Assembly (NCBI GenBank): GCA_028277985.1
Contig: JANQFG010000129.1
Location: 1 to 59,961 of the forward strand
DNA: 59,961 nt
From: a bacterium
Lineage (GTDB): Bacteria; Desulfobacterota; DSWW01
Reading direction: 5' to 3'
Shown: positions 28,072 through 36,327 of the stretch, one piece after another
Layout: each line of letters begins with the position of its first letter
How positions within the stretch are numbered: position 1 is the first letter of the stretch
Position numbers and translations under genes: made by a program
Notes under the pieces: model-generated
What the model saw: the letters and a program-made list of their open reading frames with translations, nothing else
Told to the model about the DNA's origin: nothing
The model's database searches: none

Positions 28072-28398
28072 CTACCAGAAGTTGACTTGCTGGACCTTCT
28101 CTGTATCCTGAATAAGCCTTCGAAGGGCCTGCTTTTCCCCGTCGTCCGCCACAGGCTCGATTTCGGTAACCGGCTCACCCTTCTCGTTGTTCGAGGACTT
28201 CCAGTGCAGAACATAGCCGGGAACCAGCGCAAATCCGCACCCACCTGTTCCGCAGCAACTGTTTTCCACGGCCCAGCATCCTTTCGCAAGAAGGACCTCA
28301 CGCCCCTGAAAGGGGATGCGCTTCTCCTCGTCTATGGCGTAGTAACCCGAAATGGATCGGACTTCCTGGCCCAGGGGACGGTGGGTGTAATGATTCAT
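28072..28398 (-). CDS. Small Cys-rich unknown protein
   Basis: 108 residues. Its middle carries GCWAVENSCCGTGGCGFALVPGY, a compact Cys-Gly segment that could bind a metal or iron-sulfur cluster, flanked by charged sequence and a Lys/Glu-rich tail. No family recognised. ATG at 28398 is chosen because the upstream frame is low-complexity. It lies 118 bases downstream of the thiolase, in the same direction. Confidence 0.5.
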   Translation of the reverse strand: MNHYTHRPLGQEVRSISGYYAIDEEKRIPFQGREVLLAKGCWAVENSCCGTGGCGFALVPGYVLHWKSSNNEKGEPVTEIEPVADDGEKQALRRLIQDTEKVQQVNFW

Positions 28399-28427
28399 CA
28401 CGCCGCGGTCACTCCCAAAACGTGAAA

Positions 28428-28513
28428 GGGCCAGGGGTCTCACCCCTGACCCCCACTTGAACCTTTGGGGAGGGGAGGGGCCTGACACCTGGCCCCTGAC
28501 CCCTGATCCCTGA
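28428..28513. repeat. GGGGCCAGGGGTC-type repeat block
   Basis: A run containing GGGCCAGGGGTCTCACCCCTGAC, then GGCCTGACACCTGGCCCCTGA and CCCCTGATCCCTG. It is an internally repetitive inverted block matching those near 9541 and 23046. It lies between the thiolase stop and the next gene. Confidence 0.5.
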
Positions 28514-28516
28514 AGC

Positions 28517-29725
28517 TTATGCTTCGTAACGACCGATGATGCCGACGCTGCACACGTTCATGAACGGGAACCCGCCCAGGTTGTGCGTCAGTCCCAGGCG
28601 AGGATCCTTGAGCTGCCTATCGCCTGCCCGGCCGAGCAGCTGCAGGTACATCTCGTAGAGCATCCTGAGGCCGGAGGCACCGATCGGATGGCCGAAGCAC
28701 TTCAGGCCGCCGTCGATCTGGCACGGAACGCCACCGTCTGCGTCGTAGAAGCCGTCCATGATGTCCTTGATCGCCCCGCCCCTGGGAGAAATGTGGAGGT
28801 CCTCCATGGTGACCATCTCCGTGATGGAGAAGCAGTCGTGGACCTCGATCATGCTGAGCTCTTCCCTGGGATCCTTGATGCCTGCCTCTTCGTAGGCGAC
28901 CTTGCTCGCCTTCGTCGTGGTCACGAAGTGGTCCACGTTCCACTCGTTGTAGCCCATCTCATAGCCGTTGCTGAGCGAGAGCTGCAGGGCCTTGACCGAA
29001 ATCAGGTCCGATTTGCCCAGGCTCTTGGCGATTTCCGGGGTCGTCACGATCGCACAGGCGGACCCGTCGCTCACACCGCAGCAGTCGAACAGGCCGAGGG
29101 GATGGGCGATGATCGGAGCGGCCATGATCTGCTCCTCGGTCACGACCTTTCTCAAGTGCGCCTTCGGGTTCTTCGCACCGTTGACGTGGCTCTTGGCAGA
29201 CACGTGGGCAATGGCCCGCTTGATCTCATCGTCTGACACGCCGTAGGTGGCCGCGTAGCCGCTTGCGAGCTGGGCAAAGCTGCCCGGCGCCGTCATATTG
29301 ATGCCTGTCATGAACCCACGGGGGCCGGCGTTCGCGCCGAATTCCGGCAGCCCGCCATATCCCGTGTCCTTGAGCTTCTCCACGCCGGCGGCCAGGCAGA
29401 TGTCGTAGGCGCCGGACGCGACGGCGTAAACCGCACCGCGGAAGGCCTCGGTACCGCTGGCACAGAAGTTTTCCACCCGGGTCACCGGGATGTTGGGGAG
29501 TCGCAGGCTTATGCTCAGCGGCAGGGCGCTCTGGCCCACGCTGATCTCCGGGAAACAGGTGGACAGCCAGGCGGCCTTGATCTCGTTCTTGTCGATCCCT
29601 GCGTCCTCGATGCACTCCTGAAACGCCTCGACGAGCAGATCCTCGGCGCCCATGTCCCAGCGCTCCCCGAACTTGGAGCACCCCATACCCAGAATTGCTA
29701 CCTTGTCTCGAATTCCTGTTGCCAT
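28517..29725 (-). CDS. Thiolase (SCP2/acetyl-CoA acetyltransferase-like)
   Basis: 402 residues. Nucleophilic Cys88 in ENFCASGTEA, a HDCFS motif near 300 and GHPIGASG near 350 form the catalytic triad region of SCP2-type thiolases. Such proteins cleave 3-ketoacyl-CoA or condense acyl-CoAs. It follows the HMG-CoA-synthase-like/DUF35 fusion by 41 bases. Proteins of these families are known to form thiolase-HMGCS-DUF35 complexes in which the CoA intermediate is passed between subunits; a similar complex here is inference. Confidence 0.87.
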   Translation of the reverse strand: MATGIRDKVAILGMGCSKFGERWDMGAEDLLVEAFQECIEDAGIDKNEIKAAWLSTCFPEISVGQSALPLSISLRLPNIPVTRVENFCASGTEAFRGAVYAVASGAYDICLAAGVEKLKDTGYGGLPEFGANAGPRGFMTGINMTAPGSFAQLASGYAATYGVSDDEIKRAIAHVSAKSHVNGAKNPKAHLRKVVTEEQIMAAPIIAHPLGLFDCCGVSDGSACAIVTTPEIAKSLGKSDLISVKALQLSLSNGYEMGYNEWNVDHFVTTTKASKVAYEEAGIKDPREELSMIEVHDCFSITEMVTMEDLHISPRGGAIKDIMDGFYDADGGVPCQIDGGLKCFGHPIGASGLRMLYEMYLQLLGRAGDRQLKDPRLGLTHNLGGFPFMNVCSVGIIGRYEA

Positions 29726-29766
29726 TTTCTTGCCTCCTGTATGTAAGCCTTGTTTCGGCCCTTTCT

Positions 29767-31221
29767 CTAGGTTTGCGGGATGGCCTTCCAGTAGTAGCCG
29801 TGGAAATCCCTGGTGTCGTCATAGTACTTGATCCGGAAGGACATCTTCACCTGCTGGCCCACCTTCACGTCCGTCAGCGTGCAATCCGTGAAATCATACA
29901 GGGCCCGGCCGCCCTCCTCGAACTGAATGAGCCCGTAGATGGCGGGCGGATCCACGGATACGGCCAGCATGTCTCCGGTGTAGCTCTTGATGATGCCCGT
30001 CTTGTCGGAGAACTCGTGCTCTACCTGGGAGTCCACGGCATTACAGTCCGGATTCACGCACATCCTCAAGCTCGGAAACTGGCGCGTTCCGCACTTGGTG
30101 CATTCCCCGCCGACGAGCCCGAGTACCTGCTTTCGGTGCCTCCACAGAGCTGACAGGGCCGTTTGCTTGTTCGCCTCGGCGCGAATGCCCATCTCCACGT
30201 TGACGGTTTCCCGGAACTTCTGGAGTTTCGAGTACTGGGCCTCCTCCAGGCGGTTGGCCAGGGAGCCTTTCATGCCGTTCCTGGCGGGCAGCTTCTTGAT
30301 ATTGTCCGTCACCTCGAACAGAAGGGCGTCACAGCCCTGCCCGAAGCTCGCCACCACGATCTTGTCCCCGGGGTTCGCCTCTTCCAGGGCGGCAACGAAC
30401 ATGGCCAGCGGCTGGGCAGCGCCCATGTCGCCCGCCACCTCGGCCAGGTTGTCCTGGATCTTTTCCGGTGCGGCCTTCAGAGGCTTGGCGATGCCTTGAT
30501 GGACACGCTTGGACAGGTAGCAGGGATAGACCACCTTGGCCACGTCATCCATGGACACGCCGCACTTCTCGAGCAACCCGCTGATGGCTGCCGGGATGAT
30601 CTTTGCGAATCCTTCCTCTCGGATCCACCGTTCTTCCCATCCGTAGTCGAACTGTGCATTCGCACCCTTGAAGTGGTCCACGAAATCGCAGGCCACCGAA
30701 TGGGCCCCCTTGAACTCCGCGATCACATTGTCCTTTCCTACAAGCAGGGAGGCGGCGCCGTCTCCATACCACATCTCATAGAACCAGGCGGACTTCGCGT
30801 CCCTGGCGTCGGAGGCCGCCACCAGGACATTGCTCTTGCCCTCTCCCTGAACCGCGTCGAGAGCGGTCAGCAGGGCCGTGGTCCCGCTCTTGAGCGAGGA
30901 AGTGAAATCTGCTGTCACGAGCCCCTCTTCGGTCAGATTCAGGGCTGTGGCCAGGACGCCGCTGTTCTGGCGGTCCTTGAAGGGCAGGCTGGTCGATGCC
31001 AGGTAAGCAGCATTGATCGCGCTCCGGTCCATGCCCGTTACACAGTCTTTTGCCGCCGCCACGGCCATGGTCATGGCATCCTCGTCCCAGTTGCACATAC
31101 TCCGTTCGCCCCGGGCCGCTGTCATCAGGCCGGGTGCGAGCCAGCCCATGCTTTGAATGACCGACATCCGATTCAGACGCCGCTTGGGAACATAAGCGCC
31201 GTAAGCTGTGATTCCTACCAT
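29767..31221 (-). CDS. HMG-CoA synthase-like domain fused to DUF35 zinc-ribbon OB-fold
   Basis: 484 residues. The first about 350 residues have the ketoacyl-synthase/HMGCS fold: GDGAASLLVG and ASFGQGCDALLFE. The position of the HMGCS nucleophile appears as SSLKSGTTAL (Leu110 in place of Cys), so the site may be inactive; my alignment there is by eye. The last about 115 residues are a DUF35 domain: Cys374-x2-Cys377 and Cys388-x4-Cys393, then an OB fold. In known systems DUF35 proteins and HMGCS/thiolases are separate; fusion is notable. It is probably a partner or scaffold of the downstream thiolase. Confidence 0.72.
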   Translation of the reverse strand: MVGITAYGAYVPKRRLNRMSVIQSMGWLAPGLMTAARGERSMCNWDEDAMTMAVAAAKDCVTGMDRSAINAAYLASTSLPFKDRQNSGVLATALNLTEEGLVTADFTSSLKSGTTALLTALDAVQGEGKSNVLVAASDARDAKSAWFYEMWYGDGAASLLVGKDNVIAEFKGAHSVACDFVDHFKGANAQFDYGWEERWIREEGFAKIIPAAISGLLEKCGVSMDDVAKVVYPCYLSKRVHQGIAKPLKAAPEKIQDNLAEVAGDMGAAQPLAMFVAALEEANPGDKIVVASFGQGCDALLFEVTDNIKKLPARNGMKGSLANRLEEAQYSKLQKFRETVNVEMGIRAEANKQTALSALWRHRKQVLGLVGGECTKCGTRQFPSLRMCVNPDCNAVDSQVEHEFSDKTGIIKSYTGDMLAVSVDPPAIYGLIQFEEGGRALYDFTDCTLTDVKVGQQVKMSFRIKYYDDTRDFHGYYWKAIPQT

Positions 31222-31272
31222 CGTTTCTCCCTCCTGTTCTTGTCTAAATGTTGTACAGGTTTGCTGAACGTT

Positions 31273-31971
31273 TCACATGCTTTTTGCTTCAGCCGGTTCC
31301 GTTAGGGTTGGGGCTCCCAGGGGTCTTCGCGTGGATAGCTGTTTGGCTCCCCCGTGCACCATTGCAGCGATTGTGTCCGCCCACCCGTCCAGATCTCCCG
31401 TCCGGTCCCGAGGGGCGAACAAAACCACGTAAAACAGTAGGTTGACCGCTGCCTGGGCGAGACGCTCGGTGTTGTAGGGGCGCGAAAACCCTGCCTCGAT
31501 GAACTCCTCGAGGCCCTTTTGCAGCGGATCGATGAACTCCTGGAAGAGTTTCTTGTAATAGCGGCCGAACTCCGGGTTCCTGCCCAGCCCGTCCCGCCGC
31601 AGGATCTCGAAGAGGTCCCTCTGCCGAAACGACTCGTCGAGAATCCGGGAGATCGGCCCCCGCAGAAGCTCGAAGGTGGGATTGTCTTTGGGCTGCTTAC
31701 GGCGAGCCTCCAGAAACTCTCCGATCGCCTCCTCGGTTACGCCCCGGAGGCTCAAAGAAATCTCCTCGATAATGGCGAGGTAGATTCCCTTCTTGTCCCG
31801 GAAGTTGTTGTAAAAGGCGCCGGTGGTAACGCCGGCCTGGGAGGTAATGGAGCGCAGGGTCGTGGCCGTGAAGCCTTTACGGGCGAACTCCTTGCGGGCG
31901 GCGGCCATGAGCCGGGCCCTGGTTTCGGCCTTGTTCTGGTCTCTCTTGGTTGGCTGCCGGGACACTGACAT
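31273..31971 (-). CDS. TetR-family transcriptional regulator
   Basis: 232 residues. N-terminal helix-turn-helix at about 35-60 with ITSQAGVTTGAFYNNFRDKKGIYLA, a typical TetR DNA-binding signature; the rest is an effector-binding all-alpha domain. It leads the minus-strand beta-oxidation-like genes (51 bases to the HMGCS-DUF35 fusion) and is preceded by a perfect palindromic operator at 32066-32083. It probably autoregulates and represses the acyl-CoA genes until an acyl-CoA or related ligand binds. Confidence 0.88.
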   Translation of the reverse strand: MSVSRQPTKRDQNKAETRARLMAAARKEFARKGFTATTLRSITSQAGVTTGAFYNNFRDKKGIYLAIIEEISLSLRGVTEEAIGEFLEARRKQPKDNPTFELLRGPISRILDESFRQRDLFEILRRDGLGRNPEFGRYYKKLFQEFIDPLQKGLEEFIEAGFSRPYNTERLAQAAVNLLFYVVLFAPRDRTGDLDGWADTIAAMVHGGAKQLSTRRPLGAPTLTEPAEAKSM

Positions 31972-32065
31972 CTTTCCAGGCCCTTCCGTAATGGGCCGGA
32001 CTCGTTAGGATCCGACGAAGGGGGAGATGACGGTCGCTGGACGGGACTATGATGAAAAGCGATTC

Positions 32066-32083
32066 AGATAACAATCGTTATCT
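32066..32083. promoter_or_regulatory. TetR-type operator palindrome
   Basis: AGATAAC-AATC-GTTATCT: two 7-base arms are exact reverse complements around a 4-base centre. It lies 95 bases upstream of the TetR start. TetR-family regulators often bind dyads of this size near their own promoter. The metallophosphoesterase on the other side reads away from it, so the operator most likely serves the TetR gene and the genes after it. Confidence 0.65.
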
Positions 32084-32123
32084 AGCATAACTCTCGTTCT
32101 CTGTCAAGCGGAAACCGGCCGGA

Positions 32124-32777
32124 TCAGCATTTCTCCAGGGTGGCCTTGAGCTTCTCGCCGTCCCACTCGATCCGCGCGTATCCGCCATGGGCGAGCATGC
32201 CGGGGTTGATGATGGGGGTCGAGCCCACCTGGTCCGTTCCCACGGCTTCATGGATGTGGCCGCATACGCAGGCTTGGCAGTCCTCCTCTTCGAGGAACTC
32301 CCGGACGGCAGAGCTTCCCACGTGCTCTCCGCTTCCAATCCGGTCCAGTAGGGTGTTGAGGGGAGGGGGGTGAGAGAAGAGGATCTTGATTCGGGCCTCT
32401 TTGACGTCCTCATAGGCCCTTCTCAGGGTCGCACCGAGCTCTTGCTCGGAGAATTCGCTCGGGGTGTGGAAAGGGGTGGGTGGGGAACCCCCCAGCCCGA
32501 AGAGGCCCACCTCGTCTATAAGTACGCCGTGCCCGTTCAGGTTGATGCCCATGTCGGAGAACATGGCATCCACTTCCGCTTCGTCCATGTTCCCGATCTG
32601 GGCGTAGACACTGCGGTTCAGCTCGGAAATGGCCGCGACCATGCTGAGGGCATGGGCGCATCCGCCGCGGAGCGTCAGATCACCGTTCAGGACGACGCAG
32701 TCGGCCTCGCGAATCTCGGGGATCTGCCTGGCCTTGTCCGGCCGCATATGTACATCGCCGAAAGCTATGATCAACAT
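32124..32777 (-). CDS. Calcineurin-like metallophosphoesterase
   Basis: 217 residues. Metal-binding motifs in order: FGDVHMRPD, NGDLTLRGG, GNMDEAE (the usual GNHD has Met for His), SHPPP and CGHIHEA. Such proteins cleave phosphate esters or nucleotides. The start at 32777 follows AAGGGGAAGAGAG; upstream frame to 32942 is not conserved. The substrate is unknown. Confidence 0.8.
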   Translation of the reverse strand: MLIIAFGDVHMRPDKARQIPEIREADCVVLNGDLTLRGGCAHALSMVAAISELNRSVYAQIGNMDEAEVDAMFSDMGINLNGHGVLIDEVGLFGLGGSPPTPFHTPSEFSEQELGATLRRAYEDVKEARIKILFSHPPPLNTLLDRIGSGEHVGSSAVREFLEEEDCQACVCGHIHEAVGTDQVGSTPIINPGMLAHGGYARIEWDGEKLKATLEKC

Positions 32778-32948
32778 CTCTCTTCCCCTTTGCAGGCCGT
32801 GTCGGCAAGGGCTCGCCGATTTCTTTGCGGTGCATTGCCTTTTCCCGTAGAAATCATAAGATAGTGCATCTGTCCCGGATGTGTCCAGATGAATCGGACC
32901 GGTTCCGGTCCGAACCCATTCGTCCACCCCAAAGGGAGGCATGCAAAC

Positions 32949-33353
32949 ATGGATTCCGTGCGCAAGGGTCTGGAAAACGATGCGTACGCCTCACACCTGG
33001 GAATCGAGTTGCTTTCCTTGGAACCGGGTTACGCCCGTGCAAAGATGCCCGTGCAGGCCTTCCACGGAAACATGTACGGCTTCGTCCACGGCGGGGCCAT
33101 GTTCAGCCTGGCCGACTTCGTCTTCCAGGCGGCTTCGAACTCTCACGGGGTCGTTGCAGTCGCGGTGCAGGCAAACATCACCTACCTCCAGGCCCCCCAG
33201 AAGAAGGTCCTCTACGCAGAGGCGAGCGAGGTCTCGCGGACACGACGACTGGCCACCTACTCGATTCGAGTCACCGAGGAAGGGGAAAGGCTCGTGGCCA
33301 CGTTTCAGGGCACCGTGTACAGGATGCCGGACAAGGCCGTTTCCACCGATTGA
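32949..33353 (+). CDS. PaaI-type hotdog thioesterase
   Basis: 134 residues with the HGGAMFSLAD catalytic loop and YLQAPQK strand typical of PaaI/phenylacetyl-CoA thioesterases. It hydrolyses aryl- or acyl-CoA. ATG at 32949 is preceded by AAAGGGAGG; an earlier ATG in frame at 32889 lacks a good site. A different-family relative of the thioesterase at 23113 exists in the same window. Confidence 0.8.
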   Translation: MDSVRKGLENDAYASHLGIELLSLEPGYARAKMPVQAFHGNMYGFVHGGAMFSLADFVFQAASNSHGVVAVAVQANITYLQAPQKKVLYAEASEVSRTRRLATYSIRVTEEGERLVATFQGTVYRMPDKAVSTD

Positions 33354-33434
33354 TCGGGAGGAACGGACAATGCCATTGTACGTGCTCCCGGGAAGGTGTA
33401 TGCTGGCCGGAAAATCAAGACGGAACCACCTGCC

Positions 33435-34721
33435 ATGAAAGAGTTTTCCTCGATTCTCGGGTCCCCTCTGCTTTGGGCCTGCCTGGCTGCGGCCGCCGCC
33501 CTGGTCCTGGTTCTGGTCTTCCGGCTCCGTAGAAGGGCGACCAAGAGGTATCTCCAGGAAGTGCTCCAACGCTCCGAGGAGCACCGGGAGCAGGAGATCG
33601 AAACCATCCTGCAGCGGGTCAAGGACGCCTTCGGCAGCCTTTCCCTGGAGGTCCTTGCGAAGAACAACGAGGCCTTTCTGCAGCTCGCGCGGGAGAGCCT
33701 GACACAGCACACCCAGGCTGCCTCCAGCGAATTGGAGGGCAAGCGGCAGCTGATCGACCGGTCGATCGAGGGGATGCGCGCCGAGATGAAGAAGGTCGAG
33801 GATATGGTCACCTCCTTCGAAAAGGACCGCGAAAAGAAGTACGGGGAGCTGGCCGCCCAGCTCAAGAGTACCGCCGAAGGGACGACGAGGTTGCAGGAGA
33901 CCACCTACCAGCTGAGGGAAGTCCTTTCCAGCCAGCGGGCCCGTGGCCAATGGGGAGAGCGGATGGCCGAGGACATCCTGAGGCTGTCCGGGTTCCAGGA
34001 GGGGGTCAACTACCAGCAGCAGAAGACCATGGAGGCGGCCGGCAAGCGACCCGATTTCACGTTCTTCCTTCCCAACGGGCTTCGAATCAACATGGACGTG
34101 AAATTCCCGTTCGACAACTACCTGAGATTCCTCGAAGCGCACGAAGACGGTGAAAAGGCGCGACGAAAAGGCCAGTTCCTCAAGGATGTCCGGGCCCGGG
34201 TGCGGGAGATCACCACCCGCGAGTACATCAATCCCGCGGACAACACCCTGGACTACGCCTTGCTTTTCATTCCGAACGAGAACGTCTACTCCTTTATCCA
34301 GGAAGAAGACGCCTCGCTGCTCGACGATGCCCTGAAGGCGAGCATCATCCTCTGTTCACCCCTCACCCTCTACGCGATCCTGGCCGTGATCCGTCAATCC
34401 GTGGAGAGCTTCAACCTGGAGAAGATGACCTCACAGGTCATGGCCCACATGGCGAAATTCCACAAACAGTGGGAAGCCTTCATCAAGTCGATGGACAAGA
34501 TGGGCAAGCGGATCGACGACGCCAAGCAGGAGTTCGATCATCTGGTCTCCACGAGAAAGAACCAGCTGGAACGGCCCCTGCGGAAGATCGAGAAGATGCG
34601 CCAGGAACAGGGGGTGCTCTCGGCCCCTGAAGCAGACGAGGACGAGGTGATGGAAGAGGACGAAGATCAGGAAGAGGAAGCGCCCGAGACCGAACAAAGC
34701 CTCCCCGAAGCGGAATCCTAA
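33435..34721 (+). CDS. rmuC: RmuC-family DNA recombination protein
   Basis: 428 residues. N-terminal hydrophobic helix, a long coiled-coil (about 50-180), then the nuclease-like RmuC domain with RGQWGERMAEDILR, RPDFTFFLPNG and MDVKFPFDNYL motifs. RmuC limits inversions at short inverted repeats. The tail is very acidic (about 400-428). The start at 33435 opens the membrane helix. It is on the plus strand 82 bases after the thioesterase. Confidence 0.85.
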   Translation: MKEFSSILGSPLLWACLAAAAALVLVLVFRLRRRATKRYLQEVLQRSEEHREQEIETILQRVKDAFGSLSLEVLAKNNEAFLQLARESLTQHTQAASSELEGKRQLIDRSIEGMRAEMKKVEDMVTSFEKDREKKYGELAAQLKSTAEGTTRLQETTYQLREVLSSQRARGQWGERMAEDILRLSGFQEGVNYQQQKTMEAAGKRPDFTFFLPNGLRINMDVKFPFDNYLRFLEAHEDGEKARRKGQFLKDVRARVREITTREYINPADNTLDYALLFIPNENVYSFIQEEDASLLDDALKASIILCSPLTLYAILAVIRQSVESFNLEKMTSQVMAHMAKFHKQWEAFIKSMDKMGKRIDDAKQEFDHLVSTRKNQLERPLRKIEKMRQEQGVLSAPEADEDEVMEEDEDQEEEAPETEQSLPEAES

Positions 34722-34725
34722 GAGA

Positions 34726-34950
34726 CTATAGAAGGAACTTGTCCCCTTCTATGGGGCGAAAAGCCTTGCGCGGATGACCCAGCATGCGGTTCATCTGGTT
34801 GAGGAATGAGGTCAGGGCAACGTAGTCCATCTTCCCATCGGGACCGCAGAAGGGAGACCCGGTCCGGGCCTTGATCTTCGCCAGATCAGACGTCAGCGCC
34901 GGGCCAGCGGCAACAAGCTCTCTCTTCTCTTCAGCACTCAACCTGGCCAT
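34726..34950 (-). CDS. Small protein adjoining the nucleotidyltransferase
   Basis: 74 residues, charged, mostly helical, with KIKARTGSPFCGPDG and NQMNRMLGHPRKAF. No known domain. Its start overlaps the stop of the nucleotidyltransferase by 13 bases, so the two are translationally coupled. The size and pairing resemble a two-gene toxin-antitoxin or nucleotidyltransferase/HEPN-type pair, but I cannot identify the partner family. Confidence 0.5.
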   Translation of the reverse strand: MARLSAEEKRELVAAGPALTSDLAKIKARTGSPFCGPDGKMDYVALTSFLNQMNRMLGHPRKAFRPIEGDKFLL

Positions 34951-35486
34951 TTCCCCGCCTTCAACTTGTCTGCCATGCCTGTCATGTCGAACAGGGCACA
35001 GTAATCCTCTATCAGTTCCCAATCGATCGAATCCCGATGAACCTCTACAAGGTGCTGAATGTCGGCGAGATCATGAGACTTCCTGTGGGGCGCATTCACA
35101 ATGGCCTGAATCTTCATGCCGATCACGTCCTCCACTCCGAGAACCAGGACCGGCGGACCCTCAGGAAAGAGCTTGACCGGCACGGCCCTGTCGAGCATCT
35201 TCACCGATGCCTCTCGAAAGGCATGGATGAAATCGATCTCTCCGGCTTCCTCCTTTGAGGATGAGAATTGGGAAACGTTTTCGGACCTGTGAAGAATCTC
35301 GTAGCCCATGTCGTGCAGGATCGCGTCGATCTTCTCGAGATCGGCCCGAGCCACTAGGAAGTCGAGATCCACGGTCGTCCTGGGATGGCCGTGGATGGCA
35401 ACCGCATAACCGCCCATAAGCCCGTATCGGACGTCAGACGCCCGAAATCGCTCAGCAAGCTGTCTGAGGACGCGCTCCAGATCCAT
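34938..35486 (-). CDS. Minimal nucleotidyltransferase (MNT/AbiEii-like)
   Basis: 182 residues. The core GGYAVAIHGHPRTTVDLDF around residues 25-43 (Gly-Gly, then Asp40 and Asp42 as metal ligands) marks the pol-beta-type nucleotidyltransferase fold seen in MNT and AbiEii-type proteins. A later FIHAFREA may supply a third acid. Such proteins can modify tRNA or partner toxins by adding nucleotides. It is followed by an overlapping small gene. Confidence 0.75.
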   Translation of the reverse strand: MDLERVLRQLAERFRASDVRYGLMGGYAVAIHGHPRTTVDLDFLVARADLEKIDAILHDMGYEILHRSENVSQFSSSKEEAGEIDFIHAFREASVKMLDRAVPVKLFPEGPPVLVLGVEDVIGMKIQAIVNAPHRKSHDLADIQHLVEVHRDSIDWELIEDYCALFDMTGMADKLKAGKWPG

Positions 35487-35510
35487 GTCAGCAGATTAGC
35501 AGAGACAAGC

Positions 35511-36320
35511 TCAACGTCTCAAGAGGGAGGAACGGCGAACCGCCAGAGACATGAGAAAGATGAGCGTCGAGAGGACCACGATCGTGCCGGCAGGGGGAAG
35601 ATCCCACAGGGCGGCCGTCAGGATCCCTGCGAAGACGGTGCTTGCGGAGATGAGTGCGGAAAGCCAGATGGCCTGGCGGAAGCTTCTCGCGATCTGCAGT
35701 GCGGCGGCGGCCGGGATGATGATCATGGCGGCCACCAGCAGGATGCCGACCACTTTCATGGCCAGCACCACCGTGACGGCGCTGAGCACGGCCAGGATCG
35801 AGTTGAGCAGCTCGACCCGGATCCCCGAGGCGCGCGCGGCCTCCTCGTCAAAGGTCATGAAGAAGAACTCCTGGTAGAAGATCAGGACCACGCCCACCAC
35901 CACGGCTGCAAGCACTCCGGCAAGCCAGACTTCGGAAGGTCGGATCGCCAGAACATTGCCGAAGATGTATCCGAACAGGTTCACGTTGAAGCTGCCCGCC
36001 AGGCTCACAACCAGAATCCCCAGGGCCATGCCGCAGCTCGCCATGATCCCGATGGCGGTGTCGCCGTGAACGCCCGCCTTCTCCTTCAGCTTGAGCATTC
36101 CGAGGGCGCCCAGAATCGCGATCGCCACGGCCGATGCCAGAGGAAGGATGTTGAGAAAGAGGCCCACGGCGATCCCACCGAAGGCCACCTCGGCCAGACC
36201 GTGGCCCAGCATCGCGTCCCGGCGGAGGATCAGGAACACGCCGAGCACGGAGCAGGCGATCGAGATCAGGAGGCCTGCGAGAAGGGCACGCTGCATGAAT
36301 GAGTAGGCGAGGATTTCCAT
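35511..36320 (-). CDS. znuB: Zinc/manganese ABC transporter permease (ZnuB-like)
   Basis: 269 residues, eight to nine hydrophobic helices with MLGHGLAEVAFGGIAVG and GDTAIGIMASCGMALGIL typical of ABC-3 metal permeases. It forms the membrane channel of a high-affinity zinc or manganese importer with the adjacent ATPase and binding protein. The gap to the ATPase gene is seven bases; it is last in the operon. Confidence 0.85.
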   Translation of the reverse strand: MEILAYSFMQRALLAGLLISIACSVLGVFLILRRDAMLGHGLAEVAFGGIAVGLFLNILPLASAVAIAILGALGMLKLKEKAGVHGDTAIGIMASCGMALGILVVSLAGSFNVNLFGYIFGNVLAIRPSEVWLAGVLAAVVVGVVLIFYQEFFFMTFDEEAARASGIRVELLNSILAVLSAVTVVLAMKVVGILLVAAMIIIPAAAALQIARSFRQAIWLSALISASTVFAGILTAALWDLPPAGTIVVLSTLIFLMSLAVRRSSLLRR

Positions 36321-36327
36321 TCGGTTC

